Positions 19,380 through 28,708 of a stretch of 64,000 bases of DNA are shown here, piece after piece. The position numbers and the translations under genes are program-made. The notes under the pieces are model-generated. The model saw only the letters and a list, made by a program, of their open reading frames with translations, searched no databases and had not been told where the DNA came from. Every line of letters begins with the position of its first letter. The stretch's first letter is position 1. The DNA comes from Photorhabdus thracensis (GTDB taxonomy: Bacteria; Pseudomonadota; Gammaproteobacteria; Enterobacterales; Enterobacteriaceae): positions 868,001-932,000 of the forward strand of contig NZ_CP011104.1 in assembly GCF_001010285.1 (NCBI RefSeq), written 5' to 3'.

Positions 19380-19850
19380 ATGACTAATCTTGGTGACAAA
19401 TTTCCTGCATCTTTTAGGGCAGATTTTTTAGCCCGGCAGAGTTTGGCTATAGGAGATGTTCTTTATCTTCACTGCCCTTTTACAAGGCCGCCAAAGTTAA
19501 AATATCTGTTGGTTTGCTGCTGTGAGCCGCTGCTTGTTCTGATAATTAATTCTAAAATCAGCGAATTTATCCAATTACGGCAGGAGCTTCTTCGATGTCA
19601 AGTCGATCTGCCTCAGAAAGACCATAAATTTTTGCAATGGGATTCGTTTGTTAATTGTATAGATGCTCATGCGGCATTTGATATTAACGATATTAAGGGA
19701 AGGATCAGCACAGATTATCATAATATTGTTAAGGGTAAAATCGCTGATTATTGTATGAGTGAAGTTTATAAGGCAGTTAAGTATTCCCCAACGATGAAAC
19801 GTGGACAGAAACGCAAGATATTAGAATCACTAGAACGATTTGTCGGTTAG
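19380..19850 (+). CDS. Unknown 156-aa protein coupled to Panacea gene, candidate toxin
   Basis: I do not recognise this family. The first half looks beta-rich and compact: IGDVLYLHCPF, PPKLKYLLVCCCEPLLVLIINS, a pattern reminiscent of small SH3-barrel (PemK-like) proteins, though without their key residues that I can point to. The second half is helical and basic, ending SPTMKRGQKRKILESLERFVG. No signal peptide or clear membrane segment. It starts 3 bp after the Panacea stop with no strong ribosome binding site, so it depends on coupled translation. By the usual PanA arrangement it would be the toxin. Function unproven. Confidence 0.7.
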   Translation: MTNLGDKFPASFRADFLARQSLAIGDVLYLHCPFTRPPKLKYLLVCCCEPLLVLIINSKISEFIQLRQELLRCQVDLPQKDHKFLQWDSFVNCIDAHAAFDINDIKGRISTDYHNIVKGKIADYCMSEVYKAVKYSPTMKRGQKRKILESLERFVG

Positions 19851-19861
19851 CTGTATCTTAT

Positions 19862-19939
19862 CCGTTCAAAAGAACGGCGTATCAATCGGCATACTAATAA
19901 TCATGATTTTCACCGCGCTTTATCATGATTATTATTTTT
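19862..19939 (+). terminator. Tandem hairpins ending the Panacea operon
   Basis: A first hairpin CCGTTC-AAAA-GAACGG (19862-19877) is followed by a perfect 13-bp stem, TAATAATCATGAT (19895-19907) with ATCATGATTATTA (19922-19934), and then TTTTTA. The second is a good intrinsic terminator and isolates the two-gene unit from hpt. Confidence 0.8.
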
Positions 19940-19962
19940 AAAAACAATTGGTTATATTTATA

Positions 19963-20499
19963 ATGAAACACACTGTAGAAGTTATGATCTCCGAACAGGA
20001 GGTTAAGCAACGTATCGCTGAGTTGGGAAAACAGATCACTGAACACTATCGTGACAGTGGCAGCGAACTGGTTATGGTCGGGTTATTGAGAGGCTCATTT
20101 ATTTTTATGGCTGATTTGTGCCGTGAAATTCAGGTTCCTCATGAAGTGGATTTTATGACGGCTTCCAGTTATGGCAGCGGTATGAATTCCACCCGCGATG
20201 TGAAAATCCTTAAAGATCTGGATGAAGATATTCGTGGCAAACATGTGCTGATTGTGGAAGACATTATTGATTCAGGTAATACTCTGAATAAAGTGCGTGA
20301 AATTCTGGCACTGCGTGAGCCAAAATCACTGGCAATTTGTACTTTGCTTGATAAACCTTCCCGCCGTGAAGTTGATGTTCCGGTTGAGTGGATTGGTTAC
20401 TCAATTGAGGATAAATTTGTTGTGGGTTATGGTATTGATTATGCGCAGCATTATCGCCATTTGCCTTATATCGGCCATGTGATTTTGTTGGAAGAGTAA
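19963..20499 (+). CDS. hpt: Hypoxanthine phosphoribosyltransferase
   Basis: Purine salvage enzyme that makes IMP from hypoxanthine and PRPP. The PRPP-binding motif [14 protein letters not shown] lies at about residues 94-107, and [13 protein letters not shown] and DFMTASSYG are typical. The ATG at 19963 gives [14 protein letters not shown] and 178 aa, the family norm; an upstream frame start at 19948 is less likely. In E. coli hpt is divergent from can; here a MazEF-like pair has come between them. Confidence 0.95.
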   Translation: MKHTVEVMISEQEVKQRIAELGKQITEHYRDSGSELVMVGLLRGSFIFMADLCREIQVPHEVDFMTASSYGSGMNSTRDVKILKDLDEDIRGKHVLIVEDIIDSGNTLNKVREILALREPKSLAICTLLDKPSRREVDVPVEWIGYSIEDKFVVGYGIDYAQHYRHLPYIGHVILLEE

Positions 20500-20514
20500 T
20501 TTTTACAGAATCTG

Positions 20515-20544
20515 AAAACGGCAGCTTGCGGGTTGCCGTTTTTG
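20515..20544 (+). terminator. hpt terminator
   Basis: AAAACGGCA (20515-20523) pairs perfectly with TGCCGTTTT (20534-20542), with a 10-nt loop and a T-rich tail, 15 bp after the hpt stop. Confidence 0.85.
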
Positions 20545-20662
20545 TTTCGTGATTCAGGGATGATATATAGGGCTGCGCCCCTATCTGCATTTCGGCATGG
20601 CACTTAATATGGCTTCCAGTCGTAGAACCATATCAGCAGATATCCCTGGTTAATAGCAGAAT

Positions 20663-21004
20663 TTATTCCAATATGCTGGACACCATGGCTAAAATTTCAT
20701 TAACTACAAACGTCGGTGCCTCTTCAATTTTTCTTGCTTGTCTTGCATTTAGATCGATGGAACGAATGCCATTCGCTAATAGAACTCCTTGAGTCTGTGT
20801 TCCAGTGCCCATCAGTGTCACGGCAAAACCTGCAAACCTAGCATAATTTCCTCCTTGTGTTATAGGAATAATAATTGTTAAACCTAATTTGTTAAAATTG
20901 TATGGACTTATTACTAAGCATGGCCTTTTGTCACCTCGCAGCTCTTGACCAGCGATTGGGTTTAAGCAAGCTTCAACAATATCCCCTCGTTGAAATATTG
21001 CCAT
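20663..21004 (-). CDS. MazF/PemK-family endoribonuclease toxin
   Basis: A 113-aa protein of the CcdB/PemK (MazF) superfamily, ribosome-independent mRNA interferases. The N-terminus FQRGDIVEACLNP is the MazF-type start with the catalytic Arg-Gly-Asp-Ile context; RGDKRPCLVISPYNFNKLGLTIIIPIT and ARFAGFAVTL follow the family pattern. Its ATG shares one base with the antitoxin stop (TAATG), so translation is coupled. It lies with its antitoxin between hpt and can. It is not the relA-mazG-linked MazF of E. coli, which is absent at that site here. Confidence 0.9.
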   Translation of the reverse strand: MAIFQRGDIVEACLNPIAGQELRGDKRPCLVISPYNFNKLGLTIIIPITQGGNYARFAGFAVTLMGTGTQTQGVLLANGIRSIDLNARQARKIEEAPTFVVNEILAMVSSILE

Positions 21005-21258
21005 TACACTTCATTTCCTACAGGTTTACTGGTATCCCATTCTTTTAAGATTTCAGGCATTGGTGCTTCTGAGTCACATAGAGCAAGTAGATCGGCTAAT
21101 TTGTACTTGGGACGACGGTTTACCGCAGAGATCACGATTTTCCCTTGTTCTTCGACAATTGATAATTGGTCACCCTCTTTCAGGTGGAGGGATTTCAATA
21201 GTTGAGCTGGAATAATAGTACCAACAGAGTTTCCAATTTTTCTGACATGAGTAAGCAT
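21004..21258 (-). CDS. MazE/PemI-like antitoxin (SpoVT-AbrB fold)
   Basis: An 84-aa protein: the N-terminal swapped-hairpin DNA-binding domain shows THVRKIGNSVGTIIPAQLLKSL, then a short acidic C-terminal tail (LCDSEAPMPEILKEWD) fit to wrap the toxin. The open frame reaches 21288, but the ATG at 21258 follows GAGGAAAG and gives the family start MLTHVRKIGNS. A perfect inverted repeat lies just upstream, the likely operator for autorepression by the antitoxin-toxin complex. Confidence 0.9.
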   Translation of the reverse strand: MLTHVRKIGNSVGTIIPAQLLKSLHLKEGDQLSIVEEQGKIVISAVNRRPKYKLADLLALCDSEAPMPEILKEWDTSKPVGNEV

Positions 21259-21290
21259 AGAACTTTCCTCGCAAGTAACGGTTATCACAT

Positions 21291-21328
21291 TGTTGACACT
21301 TTAGAGTGGTTTTACCTAAGTGTCAACA
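21291..21328 (-). promoter_or_regulatory. Promoter and operator of the mazEF-like pair
   Basis: A perfect 11-bp inverted repeat, TGTTGACACTT (21291-21301) and AAGTGTCAACA (21318-21328), lies 33 bp upstream of the antitoxin ATG. On the minus strand it contains a consensus -35 TTGACA (21326-21321) and, 17 bp on, a -10-like TAAAGT (21303-21298). Each arm covers one promoter element, so binding there would block RNA polymerase. Confidence 0.65.
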
Positions 21329-21463
21329 TTGTTATTACAGGTAATGCGATTCGATCTCCCATAAAAACGTTCTTTTTATTACCATATACATACATTCGTA
21401 AAATAAAGAAATTGAAATAGATAATTGAGATTTAAATAAGTGGCGATTTAATAAAATGAAAAT

Positions 21464-21593
21464 CTATACCCTATGGATTTCAAGATGCATCGCGGCGGCA
21501 AGGGAGTGAATCCCCGGGAGCATAGATAACTATGTGACCGGGGTGAGTGAGTGCAGCCAACAAAGAGGCAACTTGAAAGATGACGGGTATATA
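21464..21593. repeat. ERIC/IRU element
   Basis: About 130 bp with near-inverted ends (TATACCC... and ...GGGTATA) and the canonical ERIC centre: GTGAATCCCCGGGAGCATAG, then CTATGTGACCGGGGTGAGTG. The centre folds into a long hairpin around ATAGATAACTAT. Such elements are frequent in Photorhabdus, Xenorhabdus and Yersinia. It lies between the mazEF promoter and the 3' end of can. Confidence 0.9.
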
Positions 21594-21673
21594 TGAATCT
21601 TCGTTTAATTACGCTGTAGAAGAGGTTAAATATAACCTTTTCTACAGCGTATTTTTGTTAGTTACCTGAAAAC

Positions 21674-22327
21674 TTACTTCTTATTCGTCAGCTTGGATAC
21701 GGTCTGGCGATAGGCAAGTTCCAGTTTTTCACGACTGTCAGCCGTCACTTCAAGATCCTGCAATTGACCATTATGGATACCGTAAACCCAGCCGTGGATC
21801 ACCACTTTCTGTCCCCGTTTCCATGCTGCTTGCATAATAGTTGAGTGACCAAGGTTATAGACTTGCTCGACAACGTTGATTTCACACAGACGGTTCAGAC
21901 GTTCATTGGGCGGTAATTCACCCAGCATAGAGCTATGTTTATACCAGAGATCGCGGATATGCAGCAGCCAGTTGTTAATCAATCCCAGCTCGGTGCCGTC
22001 AATTGCGGCTTCGATACCACCACAGCCGTAATGGCCGCAGATAATAATATGTTCAACTTCCAGTACGTCTACTGCGTATTGAATGACAGAAAGACAATTT
22101 AAGTCAGTATGAATAACCAGGTTTGCCACATTTCTGTGAACAAACAAGTCACCGGGAGCGGCATCAATCAGTTTTTCTGCTGGTACTCTGCTGTCTGAAC
22201 AACCAATCCATAAGAAATGGGGTTTCTGAGTTTTTGCTAATTCTTTGAAAAATTTTGGATTTTCTTCGTTAACCGATTCTGACCACTGCTTGTTATTGGC
22301 AAGCAGCTCTTCTATTTTTTTCATCAT
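21674..22327 (-). CDS. can: Beta-carbonic anhydrase Can
   Basis: Zinc enzyme converting carbon dioxide and water to bicarbonate for carboxylation reactions; essential in air in E. coli. Zinc and catalytic residues are visible in [14 protein letters not shown] (Cys and Asp near 43 and 45) and [10 protein letters not shown] (His and Cys near 99 and 102). The length of 217 aa is the family norm. Two ATG codons in tandem (22327 and 22324) are both possible starts. It is divergent from yadG as in E. coli. Confidence 0.95.
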   Translation of the reverse strand: MMKKIEELLANNKQWSESVNEENPKFFKELAKTQKPHFLWIGCSDSRVPAEKLIDAAPGDLFVHRNVANLVIHTDLNCLSVIQYAVDVLEVEHIIICGHYGCGGIEAAIDGTELGLINNWLLHIRDLWYKHSSMLGELPPNERLNRLCEINVVEQVYNLGHSTIMQAAWKRGQKVVIHGWVYGIHNGQLQDLEVTADSREKLELAYRQTVSKLTNKK

Positions 22328-22514
22328 GGTTAATAGCCTGATAACGTTTATTTAAGATAGAATCATATACAACATCAATTGAAATTTTAATATTTTGTTG
22401 CTGTTTGTTTTTCAACTTTCTACTGTTTTTGCAAAGAAAACCAGTCAGGAAAGGCGCATTATATTTTCATAGTGCACGCAAAGGCGGCCAGATGATAAAG
22501 GTGTTTTTTAATTT

Positions 22515-23441
22515 ATGACTTATGCATTGGAGTTAACGCAGCTTACCAAGACCTACGCTGGTGATGTTAAGGCGCTGAGTGGGATTGACCTGAATGTAGA
22601 AGCAGGAGATTTCTACGCGTTATTGGGTCCGAACGGTGCAGGGAAGTCCACCACAATCGGTATTATCAGCTCTTTGGTGAACAAAAGCAGCGGTAAGGTT
22701 AAGGTGTTTGGCTACGATATTGATACGGATATTGTCAATGCCAAACGCCAGTTAGGTCTTGTTCCGCAGGAGTTTAACTTTAACCCGTTTGAGACGGTGT
22801 TGCAGATTGTTCTCAATCAGGCGGGTTACTATGGTGTACCGCGAAAAGTGGCTCAAGCCAGAGCGAAAACTTATCTGTCACAATTAGATCTGTGGGAAAA
22901 ACGCGATCAACGAGCGATCCACTTGTCTGGTGGGATGAAACGGCGCCTGATGATTGTACGAGCTTTGATGCATCAGCCTAAATTATTAATCCTTGATGAA
23001 CCAACAGCGGGAGTTGATATTGAGCTGCGCCGCTCTATGTGGAATTTTTTGAAAGAGTTGAATGCACAGGGAACAACGATCATTCTGACTACCCACTATC
23101 TGGAAGAGGCAGAAATGTTGTGCCGTAATATTGGTATTATTCAGCATGGTAAGCTGGTGGAAAACACCAGTATGAAAAATTTACTCAGTCAGGTGGAGTC
23201 TGAAACATTTTTCTTCGATTTGGCGACGAAAAGCCCAGAGCCTGAACTTGCCGGATATAACTACCGGGTGATAGACACATCGACCCTGGAAGTCGATGTT
23301 CAGCGTGAACAGGGGTTAAATGGTGTGTTTACCCAGTTAAATGCTCAGGGTATTCAGATCCCGAGTATGCGTAATAAAGCGAACCGTCTGGAAGAGTTGT
23401 TTGTCAGTTTGATGAACAACAAGCAAGGAGACCGTAAATGA
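22515..23441 (+). CDS. yadG: ABC-2 transporter ATP-binding protein YadG
   Basis: ATPase of 308 aa of the DrrA-like exporter type. Walker A GPNGAGKST (about residue 40), signature LSGGMKRRL and Walker B LLILDEPTAGVD are intact, with the H-loop in TTHYLEE. The C-terminal 80 residues are the usual non-catalytic tail. Its stop overlaps the yadH start (ATGA). The substrate is unknown in E. coli as well. Confidence 0.93.
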   Translation: MTYALELTQLTKTYAGDVKALSGIDLNVEAGDFYALLGPNGAGKSTTIGIISSLVNKSSGKVKVFGYDIDTDIVNAKRQLGLVPQEFNFNPFETVLQIVLNQAGYYGVPRKVAQARAKTYLSQLDLWEKRDQRAIHLSGGMKRRLMIVRALMHQPKLLILDEPTAGVDIELRRSMWNFLKELNAQGTTIILTTHYLEEAEMLCRNIGIIQHGKLVENTSMKNLLSQVESETFFFDLATKSPEPELAGYNYRVIDTSTLEVDVQREQGLNGVFTQLNAQGIQIPSMRNKANRLEELFVSLMNNKQGDRK

Positions 23442-24208
23442 TTCAGTTGTACTGGGTGGCGCTAAAAACGCTCTGGATTAAAGAAATTACCCGTTTTGGT
23501 CGTATCTGGGTACAGACTTTATTACCGCCGGTTATCACCATGTCACTCTATTTTATTATTTTCGGTAGTTTGATCGGTTCGCGGATTGGGCAAATGGGCG
23601 GTGTGGATTATATGCAGTTTATTGTCCCTGGCCTGATTATGATGGCAGTGATTACTAACTCTTATGCCAATGTTTCTTCTTCTTTCTTTGGGGCGAAATT
23701 CCAGCGCAGTATTGAGGAACTACTGGTAGCGCCGGTTCCGACACACATCGTTATTGCGGGTTTTGTGGGTGGCGGTGTTGCCCGTGGTGTTTGCGTCGGT
23801 ATTCTGGTGACACTGGTTTCTCTGTTTTTTGTTCCGCTTCATATTCATGCATGGTGGATGATTGTTGTCACTTTACTGATGACATCAATTCTGTTCTCGC
23901 TGGGTGGTTTGCTGAATTCGATTTTCGCTAAGACATTTGATGATATCAGCATTATTCCGACCTTCGTATTAACGCCTCTGACTTATCTTGGCGGGGTATT
24001 TTATTCGCTGACATTATTACCGCCATTTTGGCAAGCTGTCTCCAAATTGAACCCGATCGTTTATATGATTAGTGGTTTCCGTTATGGTTTCCTAGGAATT
24101 ACCGATGTTTCTCTAACAATAACGTTGGGTGTTTTGACTGCGTTTATTGCGGTTTTTTATTTTGTCGCCTGGTATTTGATTGAAACAGGCCGGGGATTGA
24201 GGACTTAA
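23438..24208 (+). CDS. yadH: ABC-2 transporter permease YadH
   Basis: Membrane partner of YadG, 256 aa with about six membrane segments. It contains the ABC-2 permease features RFGRIWVQTLLPPVITMSLYF at the N-terminus and LTPLTYLGGVFYSLTLLPPFWQAVSKLNP towards the C-terminus. ATGA overlap with yadG shows coupled translation. Gene order can-yadG-yadH matches E. coli. Confidence 0.93.
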   Translation: MIQLYWVALKTLWIKEITRFGRIWVQTLLPPVITMSLYFIIFGSLIGSRIGQMGGVDYMQFIVPGLIMMAVITNSYANVSSSFFGAKFQRSIEELLVAPVPTHIVIAGFVGGGVARGVCVGILVTLVSLFFVPLHIHAWWMIVVTLLMTSILFSLGGLLNSIFAKTFDDISIIPTFVLTPLTYLGGVFYSLTLLPPFWQAVSKLNPIVYMISGFRYGFLGITDVSLTITLGVLTAFIAVFYFVAWYLIETGRGLRT

Positions 24209-24240
24209 TTTGTAAATTATTTTGTGATTAAGTGGTGGTG

Positions 24241-24285
24241 ATGGGTAGGGGAAGTATATTTATACTGTCTTCACAACCTACCCAT
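24241..24285. terminator. Bidirectional hairpin between yadH and panD
   Basis: ATGGGTAGG (24241-24249) pairs with CCTACCCAT (24277-24285), and a second inner stem AGTATA/TATACT extends it. It sits between the convergent ends of yadH and panD. U-runs are weak on both sides, so strength is uncertain. Confidence 0.6.
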
Positions 24286-24306
24286 TATTGATCATATGGT
24301 TTGCAT

Positions 24307-24687
24307 TCAGGCCACTTGAACCGGAACGGCTTTGGCAATACGGCTCATCATATTATCACCGTCAAAGTAAGCCATATTAGGCTTATGATGACGGGCGTCT
24401 TGGTCAGAAATTTGTATATATGAGCAGATAATTAACTTATGACCTACCTCAGCACGGTGAGCCGCTGCTCCGTTGACTGAAATGATTCTGGAACCACGTT
24501 CAGCGGCAATAGCATAAGTGGAAAAACGTTCGCCGTTATCCACGTTATAGATATCAATGGCTTCATATTCCAGAATACCGGCTGCATCCATAAAGTTCTG
24601 ATCAATTGCACAGGAACCTTCATAATGCAGATCTGCCTGAGTGACTTTCACCCGGTGCAATTTCCCTTGTAGCATAGTGCGCAACAT
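24307..24687 (-). CDS. panD: Aspartate 1-decarboxylase proenzyme (PanD)
   Basis: Makes beta-alanine for pantothenate. The 126-aa proenzyme self-cleaves at Gly24-Ser25, seen in [10 protein letters not shown], to form the pyruvoyl cofactor. [19 protein letters not shown] is also typical. The open frame goes up to 24711, but the ATG at 24687 follows GGAG and gives the family start [16 protein letters not shown] and standard length. It lies at the end of the panB-panC-panD run, 79 bp after panC. Confidence 0.96.
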   Translation of the reverse strand: MLRTMLQGKLHRVKVTQADLHYEGSCAIDQNFMDAAGILEYEAIDIYNVDNGERFSTYAIAAERGSRIISVNGAAAHRAEVGHKLIICSYIQISDQDARHHKPNMAYFDGDNMMSRIAKAVPVQVA

Positions 24688-24766
24688 GGTTTTCTCCTGA
24701 TTTGATGACAAATTAGAACCTGTTATTTTATTTTTCTACGTCAATAACGTCTGACAGAACAGACTG

Positions 24767-25621
24767 TTATTGAGTTAAATCGACCTGATGATTATCGATC
24801 AATCGGGTTTGTCCTAACCAGGCGGCCATCAGAATAACCGCATTTTTACTTTCGGTATTCAACGGTGCCAGAGTTTCAGCATCACGGATAAACAACTCAT
24901 CAGGCATAAAACCCGCTTCACGTAGCTGTTCGGAAGCTTGAGCGAGCAATTGTTCCGTGTGGCGTTCACCCTGAGCCATTTTTTCAGCGATAGATTTCAT
25001 GATCTTGCTGAGTTCTGGCGCAATTCTATGTTCATCGGCTGTTAAATTGTTATTACGCGAACTCAGCGCCAGGCCATTTTTATCGCGTACCGTCGGCACT
25101 GAAACCAAAGTAATATCATAAGCCAGATCAGCAATCATTTTGCGGATAAGTTGTAATTGCTGAAAATCTTTCTCGCCAAAATAGGTTAAATCCGGTTGCA
25201 CCAGATTGAACAGTTTGCTCACCACGGTTGAAACACCGCGGAAATGACCGGGACGGCTGGCACCTTCCAGTATGGTAGAAAGTTCAGGAACTTCAACATA
25301 CGTCTGATGCTTCATACCATTAGGGTATATTTCTTTATCGGAAGGGGCAAAGATTAGATCGACACCATGTTGGTGAAGTTTCTCACAATCTTTTTGTAAG
25401 GTGCGCGGATATCTTGCCAGATCATCCTGACGATTAAACTGCATCGGGTTAACGAAGATACTGACAATGACAATATCTGCCTGCCCTTTGGCCTCATCAA
25501 CTAACGTCATGTGACCATCGTGCAGGTTACCCATTGTTGGCACCAATGCAATGCGTTTCCCTTCCTGACGCCAGCGGCGGATTTCACGGCGTAGAATCGG
25601 CACTGTTTCGACAATCAGCAT
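24767..25621 (-). CDS. panC: Pantothenate synthetase (PanC)
   Basis: Joins pantoate and beta-alanine with ATP. The nucleotidyltransferase HIGH-type motif appears in [15 protein letters not shown] (about residues 27-41), and [28 protein letters not shown] (KMSKS-like loop) and [10 protein letters not shown] are in place. The length of 284 aa is normal. It follows panB by 53 bp on the same strand and receives beta-alanine from PanD. Confidence 0.97.
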   Translation of the reverse strand: MLIVETVPILRREIRRWRQEGKRIALVPTMGNLHDGHMTLVDEAKGQADIVIVSIFVNPMQFNRQDDLARYPRTLQKDCEKLHQHGVDLIFAPSDKEIYPNGMKHQTYVEVPELSTILEGASRPGHFRGVSTVVSKLFNLVQPDLTYFGEKDFQQLQLIRKMIADLAYDITLVSVPTVRDKNGLALSSRNNNLTADEHRIAPELSKIMKSIAEKMAQGERHTEQLLAQASEQLREAGFMPDELFIRDAETLAPLNTESKNAVILMAAWLGQTRLIDNHQVDLTQ

Positions 25622-25674
25622 TGCTTAATACTCCTTAATGTGTTCAAAGTCTTCGGGCTAACAAGGGTAATTTA

Positions 25675-26466
25675 TTAATTGAATGAGTGTTCTTTACCAG
25701 GGTAGGCGCCACTTTCTACCTGCTCTTTATACAGGCGGATGGCATCACGCATATTTCCTGCTTCTTCAAGGAAGTTTTTCGCAAATTTAGGTGGTCTGGC
25801 GGTAATTCCCAGGGCGTCATGCATCACCAAAACTTGTCCGTCAGTCACATTACCGGCACCAATACCAATCACCGGGATTTGTAGTTCATCGGTAATACGT
25901 TTAGCTAATTCAGTAGGGACACACTCCAGTACCAACAATTGTATGCCCGCCTGTTCCAGTGTCATCGCATCTTTTATCAGCTGATTAGCCGATTTTTCAT
26001 CACGTCCCTGGACTTTATAACCCCCAAGAACATGAACAGACTGAGGCGTTAGCCCCAAATGAGCGCAAACAGGTACGGAACGTTCGGTAAGCATCTTAAT
26101 GGTATCGTTCAGCCAGCTGCCGCCCTCAATTTTCACCATGTTAGCTCCGGCACGCATAAGTTTGGCTGCGTTCTCACAACTCTGCTCCGGTGTGGCGTAA
26201 CTCATGAAAGGCATATCAGCGATAAGAAAAGTATAGGGTGCACCAGCACGGACGCAACGAGTGTGGTAGACAATATCTTCGACTGTCACTGGGATGGTGG
26301 TATCAGCCCCTTGTAATGTCATACCCAGTGAGTCACCAACCAGCATGACATTAATACCTTGCCCGGCAAATAGCTGGGCAAAGCTGGAGTCGTAAGCGGT
26401 AATCGTGGCGAATTTACGTTTTTCTTTTTTGAGCTGATTCAGATCAGTCATGGTGATGGGTTTCAT
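25675..26466 (-). CDS. panB: Ketopantoate hydroxymethyltransferase (PanB)
   Basis: First committed step of pantoate synthesis, using 5,10-methylene-tetrahydrofolate. Typical segments are [28 protein letters not shown] with metal-binding Asp, [18 protein letters not shown] and [16 protein letters not shown]. The 263 aa length is normal. Placing it next to folK (folate) is the conserved enteric order. Confidence 0.97.
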   Translation of the reverse strand: MKPITMTDLNQLKKEKRKFATITAYDSSFAQLFAGQGINVMLVGDSLGMTLQGADTTIPVTVEDIVYHTRCVRAGAPYTFLIADMPFMSYATPEQSCENAAKLMRAGANMVKIEGGSWLNDTIKMLTERSVPVCAHLGLTPQSVHVLGGYKVQGRDEKSANQLIKDAMTLEQAGIQLLVLECVPTELAKRITDELQIPVIGIGAGNVTDGQVLVMHDALGITARPPKFAKNFLEEAGNMRDAIRLYKEQVESGAYPGKEHSFN

Positions 26467-26533
26467 TATCTATCTTCCTCCTGCAATTTTTCTTGTTATG
26501 TACAGAAATCGGCCACGGACTGAACTGAGATCC

Positions 26534-27049
26534 TTATCTGCAATGATTAGGATCTGAGGGCTGTGACAGCTGCCAGAGTAGCTGGCCGTTTTCCGGGATA
26601 TGTTTCAGTCTTTCAGATAAAGCTTCCCCATCAGGAAATATCAGGTCAGGGGCGATTTCAGCCAACGGGTAGAGCATGAATTCGCGCTGCTTCAGTCCGT
26701 AGTGAGGGACAGTTAAGCGTTCGGTATTAATCACCTGATCACCAAATAGCATGATATCCAGATCAAGTGTCCTTGGCCCCCAGCGTTCATCTTTTCTTAC
26801 TCGTCCCTGAGCCAGTTCAATCGCCTGAGTGTGATTGAGCAGCTCTTCCGGTGCCAGAGTGGTTTCCAGTGCCACCGCCACATTCAGAAAGTCAGGCTGA
26901 TTTTGTGGTCCCATCGGTTTGGTTCGATACCATGAAGAGCTGGCAATAAACTCTGTTTCCGGTAAATCTTTTAATGCAGCAAGTGCATTTTTTACTTGCT
27001 GCACAGGTTCTGCCAGGTTGCTGCCGACAGCGATATAAACACGGGTCAT
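26534..27049 (-). CDS. folK: HPPK, 6-hydroxymethyl-dihydropterin pyrophosphokinase (FolK)
   Basis: Folate pathway enzyme of 171 aa. It begins TRVYIAVGSNLAEP, and the catalytic region RWGPRTLDLDIMLFGD carries the paired aspartates that bind magnesium-ATP; LTVPHYGLKQREFMLYPL is the conserved loop. It starts 5 bp after the pcnB stop, so the two form one unit, as in E. coli. Confidence 0.95.
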   Translation of the reverse strand: MTRVYIAVGSNLAEPVQQVKNALAALKDLPETEFIASSSWYRTKPMGPQNQPDFLNVAVALETTLAPEELLNHTQAIELAQGRVRKDERWGPRTLDLDIMLFGDQVINTERLTVPHYGLKQREFMLYPLAEIAPDLIFPDGEALSERLKHIPENGQLLWQLSQPSDPNHCR

Positions 27050-27054
27050 GATGA

Positions 27055-28593
27055 TCAGTTGTCCCTGCTCAGTCTTGGTTTATAGTGGCGACGTGGTCGT
27101 GTACGACGACGGACAATATCGCTACCCAGCTCAGAAATCATACTCCGTTGTTGTGATGCATTGGCTTGCTGGAATTCTCCCCACCAATGAGCAAGGTCTT
27201 TTAGCTCATTGCGGCTTTCGACATTGGCACGCAGTTCCAGCAGATCATAGGCGGCACGGAATTTAGGGTGTTCCATCAGTTTGTTTGCCCGTCTACCATG
27301 GCGGCGCGGCAGACGTAACTGTAATTGCCAGATATCACGCATGATGGTTGTCAGGCGCTTGGGAATGGCGATAGAGTGGCATTGTTCGTCCAGAATATCA
27401 TTCATCGCTAGGGCGAAGGAGTCGTAGTAAGCCAGACCGCTTTCCTGAGACAGCTTTTCCGCATGCTCAACCAATGGATACCAAAGCATAGCAGCGAACA
27501 GAAACGCCGGGTTAACCCGTTTATCATTTTGTAACCGATAGTCGGTATTCTTCAAAACCTGATTGAGCATACGTTCCATAGGTGAATCGTTATTTTCGGT
27601 GAAATAGCGTTGAACCAATGGGAAGAGCGGTTGAAACAGGCGGTATTCGCGCAGAAGTTTATAAGTGCTGTAACCTTGACCTGTTTGCAACAGTTTTAAC
27701 GACTCTTCAAACAGACGGGCTGGTGGAATATTACTCAGCAGAAAAGCCAGACGGGAAATAGGCTCGGCGGTATCTTCGCTGATTGTCATATCCAGTTTGC
27801 TGGCGAAACGAACTGCACGCAGCATTCTTACCGGATCTTCCCGATAACGGGTTTCTGGATCGCCAATTAAACGGATAACACCCGTTTCCAGATCATTAAG
27901 GCCACCGGCATAATCACGCAGAGAGAAATCGTTGATGCCATAATAGAGGCTGTTAATGGTGAAATCACGGCGCATAGCATCTTCTTCAATTGAACCGAAG
28001 ATGTTATCCCGTAACAACATACCACTCTGAGCCTGTTGTGATTGATTTTTATCATCAGAATCAGCCTGTTCATGTGGTCCACGGAATGTTGCGACTTCAA
28101 TGACTTCCGGGCCAAACATAATATGGGCTAAACGAAATCGGCGTCCAACCAAACGGCAGTTGCGAAATAATTTACGAACTTGTTCTGGTGTTGCATTGGT
28201 TGCAATATCAAAATCTTTCGGTTGTGTGCCAAGGAGTAAGTCACGGACACCACCGCCGACCAGATAAGCTTCAAAGCCGGATTTATTTAAACGGTAAAGC
28301 ACTTTCAGGGCATTTTCACTGATATCTTTGCGGGAAATATTGTGCTGCTCCCGTGGAATTACCGTTATTGGTAAATCCAAATGAAGATTCTCCTGTTCAA
28401 CCTTCCTTTGTGTTTTCACTTTGGATGAGGATTGAAGGGGGGATTGGTGATTAGAGTGAAGAGTTACATACTCTTCCTGAGTAGAATGGTCAGATACGGT
28501 GACTGGCCTTTCACTGGCTGCCTGTAGCTCGCGGTCAATTTTCCCCTCGCGGATCAATAAATTACGGCAGAAATTTGCTACTCGGTTAAAAAT
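27055..28593 (-). CDS. pcnB: Poly(A) polymerase I (PcnB), apparent AUU start
   Basis: Adds 3' poly(A) tails that speed RNA decay. It has the class II nucleotidyltransferase core [13 protein letters not shown] and [13 protein letters not shown] with catalytic aspartates, [22 protein letters not shown] and the neck helix [15 protein letters not shown]. No ATG opens at the family start: the peptide [11 protein letters not shown] is preceded by ATT at 28593, with GAGGTG 4 nt upstream, and E. coli pcnB is known to start at AUU. An ATG at 28620 exists but lacks a ribosome binding site. With AUU the protein has 512 aa, longer than in E. coli through a polar insert near residues 20-75. Confidence 0.93.
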   Translation of the reverse strand: MFNRVANFCRNLLIREGKIDRELQAASERPVTVSDHSTQEEYVTLHSNHQSPLQSSSKVKTQRKVEQENLHLDLPITVIPREQHNISRKDISENALKVLYRLNKSGFEAYLVGGGVRDLLLGTQPKDFDIATNATPEQVRKLFRNCRLVGRRFRLAHIMFGPEVIEVATFRGPHEQADSDDKNQSQQAQSGMLLRDNIFGSIEEDAMRRDFTINSLYYGINDFSLRDYAGGLNDLETGVIRLIGDPETRYREDPVRMLRAVRFASKLDMTISEDTAEPISRLAFLLSNIPPARLFEESLKLLQTGQGYSTYKLLREYRLFQPLFPLVQRYFTENNDSPMERMLNQVLKNTDYRLQNDKRVNPAFLFAAMLWYPLVEHAEKLSQESGLAYYDSFALAMNDILDEQCHSIAIPKRLTTIMRDIWQLQLRLPRRHGRRANKLMEHPKFRAAYDLLELRANVESRNELKDLAHWWGEFQQANASQQRSMISELGSDIVRRRTRPRRHYKPRLSRDN

Positions 28594-28708
28594 GGTACAC
28601 CTCGATAAGTAACTAATCATATAAAACGAATAAAAAACAGCAGCTAATCATAGCCTACTGTGTATTTTTTGAGAATGGTTGTTATGACTAACCTTAACTT
28701 TATTCACG

